The notes beneath the pieces were generated by a model. It saw only the letters and a list, made by a program, of their open reading frames with translations. It was not told the DNA's origin and searched no databases. A stretch of DNA of 32,967 bases, from assembly GCA_018673255.1 (NCBI GenBank), contig JABHDC010000083.1, positions 1 through 32,967 on the forward strand, written 5' to 3'. Source of the stretch: Gemmatimonadota bacterium (GTDB lineage Bacteria > Latescibacterota > UBA2968 > UBA8231). Below, one piece after another: positions 7,344 to 13,772 of the stretch. Numbering within the stretch: position 1 is the first letter of the stretch; every line of letters begins with the position of its first letter. The translations under genes and the position numbers were made by a program.

Positions 7344-9112
7344 CTGAAGCCGAATACAGAGCACAGGTCGACGACCGTATCACGCAGGTGGCCCAGGTCA
7401 TGGCACACGACGCCCGCTCCACCTGGGACGGCCATGCCCTTCTCATCAACGGATCCGACAGCAGTTTGCTGACCCCGATCATCGAACGCAGTCTTGGCCA
7501 TGAGACACCTGGGCCCTCGCCGCGGGTCTCTTCCGGCACATTCGAGATCATCTCCTCCATGACCATGCTGCTGCGGGCGCAGAATCCTGAGGCACAGGCC
7601 ACCGAACACGTCCGCCGCATCATCACGCAGGGCGTCCTGCACCGTGATAACACCGAGAATCACTGGCTCATGCACTACACGACGCTCCTGCTGGCAGCCG
7701 AACGTTGGCCAGAGGTAGAGCGCTGGGGCAATGGCCTGTCGACACCGGTCGTTCACGCCGAAGCGAGTCGTTGGATCTTCGGCATGATCGAGCGCACGGC
7801 ACGCTTCGGTCATCACGAATACGACTCGACCATCTATCACATTCTGCACATGGTCTGCATGATGGCTTTGGCTGACCACGCGCGTGACGAGGCCATGCGC
7901 CGGCAGGCCGAGAACGTACTGGCCCTGTTCGTCGCCGACCTCGCACTCGAGAACTTCCATGGCACGTGGGCCGGGGGGCACAGTCGCGAAGGAGACCGTC
8001 AGAATACGTGGACCTATCCGGGATCGATCGCGGGCCTGCATTACATCTACTTCGGTGGCGAATTCGACCCGGCCATACACTGCGACTCACGACTCGGACC
8101 TGCCATCAGTTCACGCTATCGGCCACCGAGCATTCTTGCCCAGCTGGCCAATGATCGAGATCAAGCACATGTGGTCCGCAAGACGCGGGCGCCGCGCACG
8201 ATCTTCCGCCACGCCAAGCGCGATGCAGATCCTGTGCGGAAGTACACCTACATGAGCCCGTCCTTCGCCCTCGGATCGACACAAGTTGGTCTTCCCGGTC
8301 CCCCGGCGGGTCCGATTGATCTGGTGTCCTGGGATCTGACCTGGCTCGGGCCTCGGCACGAAGCCAAGATCGTCAGCAACCACCCGTATCGTGAATCGGG
8401 TCGCATGAGCGCCTTCCTCTCAGAGACGCCACAGACCATCGGCCCCCTGGTGGGGCGCAGCAAACCACATCTGCTGACGGACGACCGCTTCTGCGGCGCA
8501 TCACCCTACGAACAGATGCTCCAGCACGAAGGCGCGATCATCATCCTCTACCGGATCCCCGCGACGGACGACTGCCCCTTCGTCAATCTCTACCTGCCCC
8601 GGTCGATCGACTGGACGCAGCAAGATGGCTGGATCTTCGGATCCCAAGGTGACTTCCACGTGGGCATCATGCCACTGGGACCCTCTTCGTGGATCAGACT
8701 CCGAGATCGTCAGGTCGATGGCTGGATGGTTCGCCTTGCCGGGCCTGACACGGGCCTCGTCCTGGAAACAGTCGAGGCGTCACAGCAAACCTTCAGTGCC
8801 TTCTGTGAAGCGCGAGTCCATGCCAACGTCGATGTAACCGGGTGGCCACACGAAAATCGCGTCGCTGTCGATACGACACAGGGCGTCTCATTGGAGATGG
8901 AATACGGCAATGGCGCTGACGGGCGACCGGGGAAGCATGTCGTCAACGGGCAGCGCGTCGACTACGAAGCCTGTCCACTCTACGATGCCCCTGGGGTCGA
9001 GGCGCCTCTCAACACCGGGAAGGTGTCATTCACCCATGGCGACGCATCGCTTGTGCTGGACTTCGGGATCGATCCTGCATCGGAACCGATCCCGATGCGT
9101 GTGGTCGGCTAG
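7340..9112 (+). CDS. Heparinase-like (alpha/alpha) toroid protein, putative polysaccharide-active
   Basis: 590 residues from the ATG overlapping the previous stop. The first 260 residues are helical, with NTENHWLMHYTTLLLAAERWP and EYDSTIYHILHMVCMMALAD, patterns reminiscent of heparinase II/III-type and other polysaccharide-lyase (alpha/alpha) barrels in which Asn, His and Tyr line the cleft. The remainder is strand-rich, as in lyases with a C-terminal beta-sandwich. No signal peptide is visible on this protein, which is odd if it acts on extracellular polymer. It may be cytoplasmic or exported with the Tat partner. The lyase role is inferred from fold-like features only. Confidence 0.62.
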   Translation: MTEAEYRAQVDDRITQVAQVMAHDARSTWDGHALLINGSDSSLLTPIIERSLGHETPGPSPRVSSGTFEIISSMTMLLRAQNPEAQATEHVRRIITQGVLHRDNTENHWLMHYTTLLLAAERWPEVERWGNGLSTPVVHAEASRWIFGMIERTARFGHHEYDSTIYHILHMVCMMALADHARDEAMRRQAENVLALFVADLALENFHGTWAGGHSREGDRQNTWTYPGSIAGLHYIYFGGEFDPAIHCDSRLGPAISSRYRPPSILAQLANDRDQAHVVRKTRAPRTIFRHAKRDADPVRKYTYMSPSFALGSTQVGLPGPPAGPIDLVSWDLTWLGPRHEAKIVSNHPYRESGRMSAFLSETPQTIGPLVGRSKPHLLTDDRFCGASPYEQMLQHEGAIIILYRIPATDDCPFVNLYLPRSIDWTQQDGWIFGSQGDFHVGIMPLGPSSWIRLRDRQVDGWMVRLAGPDTGLVLETVEASQQTFSAFCEARVHANVDVTGWPHENRVAVDTTQGVSLEMEYGNGADGRPGKHVVNGQRVDYEACPLYDAPGVEAPLNTGKVSFTHGDASLVLDFGIDPASEPIPMRVVG

Positions 9113-9634
9113 TCATTGCCAGACGGCAACCTGGCGCGAGCCACCCCAACTCGTCGTGCCAGCAGGACGCGCGGAACCTGCCCCACTGCAGTCCCCTGAG
9201 AGTGGATCATCCACCCATCGCACGATCCGCCAGAGACCATCCTCTCCCTGCCGAAGCTTGAAGTTCATCGTTTGGCTGACGGCGACCCCATCGTTATTAG
9301 GTCGAAGCAGCAAGATCTCAACACGCCCGCGGAAGACCTCCCAGTCTTCGTCGGGGTGGCCATCGGGATCACCCTCGAATGCATCGGGATAGTCACGCCC
9401 CAGTTCGGTGATGTGCGCCACAGGCTGGAAGCTCCAGTTGATGGTGCGATAGATACTGAATATTCCCTTACTGGACCCGTCCCGTGACCCCATGATCAGC
9501 AGTTCCTCCTCCCGATCATTGGCGAGCACGAGCTCTCCCAGGCAGTCCGTCTCGGTGAACCAGAAGTCACCGTCGAGGAGCGACTCATAGACCTCCCTCT
9601 CGCGATGACTGAAAGCGCGTTCGAGATTCGTCAT
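9113..9634 (-). CDS. NTF2/SnoaL-like protein
   Basis: 173 residues from the ATG at 9634, which has AGGAG five bases upstream. The start LERAFSHREREVYESLLDGDFWFTE is the typical first helix and strand of NTF2-like proteins (yield-of-one-pocket folds), and the end WRIVRWVDDP is the typical last strand. Function unknown. The frame stays open upstream to 9778, and the peptide there (SNPFGPPRTRPPDGG, then PLEPATSPGAV) looks like the proline-rich linker that lies between signal peptide and domain in secreted relatives, but no signal peptide is found. Either the start is 9634 or a signal has been lost. It lies downstream of the AspRS gene and abuts the plus-strand gene end with no spacer. Confidence 0.65.
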   Translation of the reverse strand: MTNLERAFSHREREVYESLLDGDFWFTETDCLGELVLANDREEELLIMGSRDGSSKGIFSIYRTINWSFQPVAHITELGRDYPDAFEGDPDGHPDEDWEVFRGRVEILLLRPNNDGVAVSQTMNFKLRQGEDGLWRIVRWVDDPLSGDCSGAGSARPAGTTSWGGSRQVAVWQ

Positions 9635-9875
9635 CACAGCTCCTGGAGACGTAGCAGGCTCAAGCGGTTGTCCGCCGTCGGGCGGCCTGGTCCTTGGTGG
9701 ACCGAATGGATTGCTAGTATCACTCTGTTCATCGACGCCTCTTGGGGCTGAGAGGAACCTCTGCCTGATGGACGGCACCGTGTCGTCCCGGTTCCCAGCG
9801 CCCTGGCGCCTACCTGGCCCTTGCTTATATCCACCCCTGCAGTCTACCGTACCTGTCGGATCCGGCGTTTACTTC

Positions 9876-11171
9876 TCATGGGACCAGGCGGTTCGGTGTC
9901 CTTGGCAGCAGCGTCGTCTCCCTCACACTGGGTTGGTCGAGCAGCACCATCAGCATGCGCGCGAGCCCAAAGCCGAATCCCCCGTGGGGGGGACAGCCGA
10001 ATCGGAAGAACCCCAGGTAAGACGCCAGGCCGTCGAGCCCCAGCCTCTTCTCTGTCGCCTGAGCTTCCAGGATTTCAATGCGGTGCTCCCGCTGCGCCCC
10101 CGTGGTGATCTCGATCCCCTTCCACAATAGGTCAAAGCTGCGCGTGAGCTCCGGCGCTGACGGATGTCGCATGTGGTAGAAGGGACGGACCGAGACCGGG
10201 TAGTCCGTGACAAACACAAACTCGTGTCCCAATTCCTCGGCCGCATGGCGTGCCACGAGTCGCTCACCGGCTGGATCGAGGTCGCCGCTGGCCGATGGCT
10301 CCCATCCAGGTTGCCGTGTCCGCGCAATCTCGACCGCCGCCGCGTGAGAGATGCGAGGAAAGGGAAGCGTCGGGACATTGACCTCGGTTCCTCCTGCGCA
10401 ACCTGACACTTCCTCCAACACCGCGTGCATCCAGCGTTCCTCGAAAACCATCACATCCTCATGGGAGTCGACCCATGAGATTTCGACATCGACGCTGGTG
10501 AACTCTGTCGTGTGGCGCGTCGTGAACGAGGGCTCAGCGCGGAACACGGGGCCAATCTCGAAGACACCCTCGAAACCCGCGGCGATGGCCATCTGCTTGT
10601 AGAATTGCGGCGATTGGGCCAGGTAGGCCGTGGTGTCGAAGTAGTCGAGGCCAAACAGCTCTGCTCCTGACTCACTTGCTGTGCCCATCAGTTTCGGTGT
10701 GTGGATCTCGATCAGCCCTTCCGCTTCCCAGAAGCGCCGCATCGCTCGCTCCACAAGCGTCTGTATCTCGAACACCCGCCGCATTTCCGGTCGCCGCAGA
10801 TCGAGATGGCGCCAGTCCAGGCGATGCTCGACCCCTGGTCGACTGCGGCCCGTGGTCTCCAGGGGCAGGGGCGCGGCTGCAGCACCAACGACCTGAAGCG
10901 TCTCCAGCACGATCTCCAGTCCTCCCAATCGCACCTGAGGATTGTCGATCACCAGACCCGTGACGACCACGGCGGACTCTCGAGTCAGATCCATCACGAT
11001 CGCCTCGGTGGGTGAACCTTCCCGCTCCGAGAGCACCTGCACTGACCCGGTGCGGTCACGAATCACAATGAACAGGCGTTCCTTGTGCTCGCGGATGGCT
11101 TCCACGAAGCCCTTCACGCAGACCTGCTGTCCTATTCTGGTGCGGAGTTCAGATACAGTAGTGCGTTCCAT
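9876..11171 (-). CDS. aspS: Aspartyl-tRNA synthetase, archaeal type (probably non-discriminating)
   Basis: 431 residues, the length of archaeal-type AspRS; it lacks the large insertion of the bacterial type. The N-terminal OB-fold anticodon domain spans residues 1-100 (VSELRTRIGQQVCVKGFVEAIREHKERLFIVIRD). Class II motifs follow: YLAQSPQFYKQM, then motif 2 FEIGPVFRAEPSFTTRHTTEFTSVDVE, then motif 3 GFGFGLARMLMVLLD, ending TLLPRTPNRLVP. It charges tRNA-Asp. Archaeal-type enzymes in bacteria are often non-discriminating and also make Asp-tRNA-Asn for GatCAB. From memory, the tryptophan linked to tRNA-Asp specificity in discriminating enzymes is not present in the GFVEAI segment. AAAGGA precedes the ATG at 11171. 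Expression is probably governed by the leader described at 11298-11450. Confidence 0.92.
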   Translation of the reverse strand: MERTTVSELRTRIGQQVCVKGFVEAIREHKERLFIVIRDRTGSVQVLSEREGSPTEAIVMDLTRESAVVVTGLVIDNPQVRLGGLEIVLETLQVVGAAAAPLPLETTGRSRPGVEHRLDWRHLDLRRPEMRRVFEIQTLVERAMRRFWEAEGLIEIHTPKLMGTASESGAELFGLDYFDTTAYLAQSPQFYKQMAIAAGFEGVFEIGPVFRAEPSFTTRHTTEFTSVDVEISWVDSHEDVMVFEERWMHAVLEEVSGCAGGTEVNVPTLPFPRISHAAAVEIARTRQPGWEPSASGDLDPAGERLVARHAAEELGHEFVFVTDYPVSVRPFYHMRHPSAPELTRSFDLLWKGIEITTGAQREHRIEILEAQATEKRLGLDGLASYLGFFRFGCPPHGGFGFGLARMLMVLLDQPSVRETTLLPRTPNRLVP

Positions 11172-11180
11172 CGTATGCGT

Positions 11181-11197
11181 CCTTTCGGCGAGAAAGG
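11181..11197 (-). promoter_or_regulatory. Hairpin covering the aspS ribosome-binding site
   Basis: On the minus strand CCTTTC, loop TCGCC, GAAAGG form a perfect six-base-pair stem whose 3' arm includes most of the aspS Shine-Dalgarno sequence AAAGGA. It could limit initiation. Function is inferred from position only. Confidence 0.4.
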
Positions 11198-11241
11198 CCC
11201 TCAGCCTGTAACGACCGCGAGCCCCCGAAGCGCATACAAAG

Positions 11242-11272
11242 AGGCCCACCGTCGATGTCCGACGGCGGGCCT
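11242..11272 (-). terminator. Attenuator terminator in the aspS leader
   Basis: On the minus strand AGGCCCGCCGTCG, loop GACAT, CGACGGTGGGCCT form a 13-pair stem with a single G-U pair, followed by CTTTGT. It lies 25 bases after the leader-peptide stop and 70 bases before the aspS start, so it ends transcription before the gene unless disrupted. The CGGCGG run in the last leader codons can pair with CCGCCG of the 5' arm, giving an antiterminator. Confidence 0.78.
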
Positions 11273-11297
11273 GAGTGTGTTTCGAGATGATCTTCTG

Positions 11298-11450
11298 CTA
11301 CACGCCAGTCCGCCGCCGACTTGTATTGTCGTCATTGCGATTGGAATTGGCATTAGCATCGAGAGAGACCGCCCTATTTGCTCGAATTGTGCTCGGGCTG
11401 GTCAGCGCCTCTACAGCGGGGATCACTTTGCTGTTCATCTGAAGTCTCAT
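11298..11450 (-). CDS. Asp/Asn-rich leader peptide of aspS
   Basis: A 50-codon frame from ATG 11448-11450 (second ATG at 11438) to TAG at 11298. Residues 31-42 read DANANSNRNDDN: three Asp and five Asn codons within twelve, located at 11360-11325, just before CGG-CGG-CGG and the stop. This is the layout of amino-acid-responsive attenuation leaders. A ribosome stalled on Asp or Asn codons would leave the CGGCGG segment free to pair with the 5' arm of the terminator and allow aspS transcription. Five Asn codons suggest that Asn-tRNA charging is sensed as well as Asp. That fits an AspRS serving tRNA-dependent Asn formation. The peptide itself is not expected to have a function. Confidence 0.72.
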   Translation of the reverse strand: MRLQMNSKVIPAVEALTSPSTIRANRAVSLDANANSNRNDDNTSRRRTGV

Positions 11451-11473
11451 CTCGATCGTTCCTTGGTAACCAA

Positions 11474-11502
11474 GATCTACCACGCTCGTTGACAGTGTCA
11501 AC
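11474..11502 (-). promoter_or_regulatory. aspS promoter with perfect 15-base palindrome
   Basis: On the minus strand TTGACA (11501-11496), 16 bases, then TAGATC (11479-11474) gives a plausible promoter, -35 perfect and -10 weak. The -35 sits inside GTTGACAGTGTCAAC (plus strand, 11488-11502), a perfect palindrome that also places a TTGACA on the plus strand facing the gene at 11646. It may be an operator or a shared divergent promoter core. Confidence 0.5.
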
Positions 11503-11645
11503 CGCGAACCGATTCAGTACTTCTATCGGTCGTCAGCCGGGAATCTTGAGCTTGCCATTACACCGACATGGCAGGAACGTTCAAGCATCGATACACCTGT
11601 TCGTAAAGCCAGTCCCTCACCTATGGTCCATGAAGGATCCACAGC

Positions 11646-12848
11646 ATGTCAGGGATAAAACGCAGACTCAGGATAGCCGCTGTGGTTACCGAGTACCGCC
11701 AGTTCGCCCATGGTCAGCACATCGTTGACCGCTTTCTGGAGGGGTACGGTTGGAATGGCCGTCACCATCACCCGGAAATGGATGTGGTCTCGTTATACGT
11801 AGGCCAGCGCCCGGAAGGCGATCTGACTGCGGATCGTCTCGCGCGCTTTCCGCAGATGAGACTTGTGCCAACAATCGCTGACGCACTGACGATGGGTGGT
11901 TCGGATCTGGCCGTAGATGGCATCCTGCTCATTGCCGAACACGGCACTTACCATCGCAACGAGAAGGGGCAGCATCAGTATCCGCGCTACGAGTTCTTCC
12001 AGCAGATGATCTCCGTCTTCCGCGCCACCGGCAAGGTGGCGCCTATCTTCTGCGACAAACATCTGTCATGGAAGTGGGACTGGGCACGGCGGATGTACGA
12101 CCAGTCGGTGGAACTCGGTATCCCCTTCATGGCGGGCTCTTCTCTGCCAGTCACCTGGCGCACGCCACAGATCGAGATGCCTCTTGGGACACAAGTCCAG
12201 GAGGCGATTTGCGTCTGTGCCGGTGGCATCGACGGTGGCGACATCCATGCGCTGGAGGCTCTGCAGTGCATGGTCGAACGCCGCGCCGGAGGCGAGACGG
12301 GCGTCCTCTGGCTGGAGACCTATCGCGACGAGCGGTTCTGGGAGGCGCATGACAAGGGTGTCTGGTCGCGGGATCTGTTCGAGGCGGCGCTGTGTCGAAG
12401 TCACACCCTCGGGTCGGCTCGCCCTGGCTTCAACCATGTGTTTCCGACCATCGATGAGATGAAGAGCCTCTGTGATCCCATAGCCTATGTCTTCGAGCAT
12501 GCGGATGGACTCAAATCATCGATCATGCTGATGAATGGACTGGTAGAGGACTTCAACTTTGCCGCTCGCATCGCCGGCCAGGACCGACCCCTGTCGACAC
12601 AGATGTATCTACCCATGCCGCCGGCGCACACGACGCTGGCGAATTTCTTCAGTCCCCAGGTCCACAATGTGGAGCAGATGTTTCTCACCGGGAAGCCCTC
12701 CTATCCGGTGGAGCGCACACTGTTGACCACGGGGCTCACGGCGGCAGGTGTGGACAGCCTGTACGAAGACGGCAAGCGCCTGGAGACACCTCACCTGGCA
12801 CGGATCACCTACCAACCCAATCCCGAATCCACCTTCTGGCGCACGTAG
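11646..12848 (+). CDS. Conserved protein of unknown function, oxidoreductase-like N-terminus
   Basis: 400 residues. The N-terminus, RLRIAAVVTEYRQFAHGQHIVDRFLEGYGW, resembles the first strand-helix of a Rossmann-like fold but lacks a clean GxGxxG. Distinct stretches are DGILLIAEHGTYHRNEKGQHQYPRYEFFQQM (about 95-125) and PIFCDKHLSWKWDWARRMYD (about 137-156). I recall similar hypothetical proteins in Planctomycetes-like genomes, sometimes placed near Gfo/Idh/MocA families, but no activity is known to me. There is no signal peptide or membrane segment. GAAGGA lies about eight bases before the ATG. The next gene starts 35 bases downstream on the same strand, so they are probably cotranscribed. Confidence 0.72.
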   Translation: MSGIKRRLRIAAVVTEYRQFAHGQHIVDRFLEGYGWNGRHHHPEMDVVSLYVGQRPEGDLTADRLARFPQMRLVPTIADALTMGGSDLAVDGILLIAEHGTYHRNEKGQHQYPRYEFFQQMISVFRATGKVAPIFCDKHLSWKWDWARRMYDQSVELGIPFMAGSSLPVTWRTPQIEMPLGTQVQEAICVCAGGIDGGDIHALEALQCMVERRAGGETGVLWLETYRDERFWEAHDKGVWSRDLFEAALCRSHTLGSARPGFNHVFPTIDEMKSLCDPIAYVFEHADGLKSSIMLMNGLVEDFNFAARIAGQDRPLSTQMYLPMPPAHTTLANFFSPQVHNVEQMFLTGKPSYPVERTLLTTGLTAAGVDSLYEDGKRLETPHLARITYQPNPESTFWRT

Positions 12849-12883
12849 CATGCCAGGAGGCCATCCGACAGGGAGACTGAACC

Positions 12884-13771
12884 ATGAATACAACCAGAGA
12901 TATGGCGGCCGAAGTGACCACATGGGCTGCTGGCAATGAGAATGTGCAAGTGGTCCTGCTCACCAGCAGCCGCGCCAATCCGCGAGCCCCCGTCGATATA
13001 CTGTCCGACTATGACATCGAGCTCTACGTCGAGGACTTGCAGCCATTCCTGGATGACGGATGGCTGAATGCCTTGGGCGAGATCATCATCCGCGAGCCCG
13101 CCTTCCCGCAGACCAGCGAGGATGGCAACGCGGGGTGTATGGTGATCTTCGCAGATGCCCCCAGAATCGACTTCGGTGTTGAGTTGACGAGTGAACTGAA
13201 GAGGGTGCAGCAGGAGGGTGGCTACGAGCGAGACATCGGCTACCGCGTGCTACTCGACAAAGACAGACTCATGGAAGGGTCCGTGCCCCCAACGAACTCG
13301 GAGTTTGATACCAGTCAACCGACACAGGCCGAGTTCAGTGAGACTGTGAACACCTTCTGGTGGGACATCACCTACGTAGCCAAGTGTCTCGTTCGCGATG
13401 AGTTCTATTTCGCCAAGCACATGCTCGATGTCAGCCTCCACCATGATCTCCTGGGCAAGGTGATCTCATGGCACATCGGTATGGACAGCAACTGGAAGTC
13501 GAATCCTGGCGTCAATGGACGATGGTTCAAGAGGCAAATAGATCCAGGCGTGTGGGCCGACATCGAGACGACCTTCGCCGGCGCCGACCCACAGGACAAT
13601 TGGCGGGCCATGTACCAGACAGCGAAGGTGTTCTCGCGTCTCGCAACTGAGATCGCCTCGCGTCTTGGTTATCCCTACCCTGAAAAGCTCGAGTGCGACG
13701 TGACCCGGTATCTGAAAGACATCCAGGAACTGGGAGAGTCGGGTGCCCTGAACGCGGCTCCCGCCGTGTGA
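12884..13771 (+). CDS. ANT(6)-like aminoglycoside 6-adenylyltransferase family protein
   Basis: 295 residues, the normal length for AadE/AadK streptomycin adenylyltransferases. The NTase core is VVLLTSSRANPRAPVDILSDYDIELYVED (around 24-52), with the DxE metal site in SDYDIELYV. Later come DFGVEL (third acidic residue) and FWWDITYVAKCLVRDEFYFAKHMLD, and the family-typical end DNWRAMYQTAKVFSRLATEIASRLGYPYP. It would transfer AMP to a streptomycin-like acceptor or an unknown relative. GGGAG precedes the ATG. Its stop is one base from the convergent sigma-fusion gene, leaving no room for a terminator. Confidence 0.85.
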   Translation: MNTTRDMAAEVTTWAAGNENVQVVLLTSSRANPRAPVDILSDYDIELYVEDLQPFLDDGWLNALGEIIIREPAFPQTSEDGNAGCMVIFADAPRIDFGVELTSELKRVQQEGGYERDIGYRVLLDKDRLMEGSVPPTNSEFDTSQPTQAEFSETVNTFWWDITYVAKCLVRDEFYFAKHMLDVSLHHDLLGKVISWHIGMDSNWKSNPGVNGRWFKRQIDPGVWADIETTFAGADPQDNWRAMYQTAKVFSRLATEIASRLGYPYPEKLECDVTRYLKDIQELGESGALNAAPAV

Positions 13772-13772
13772 T

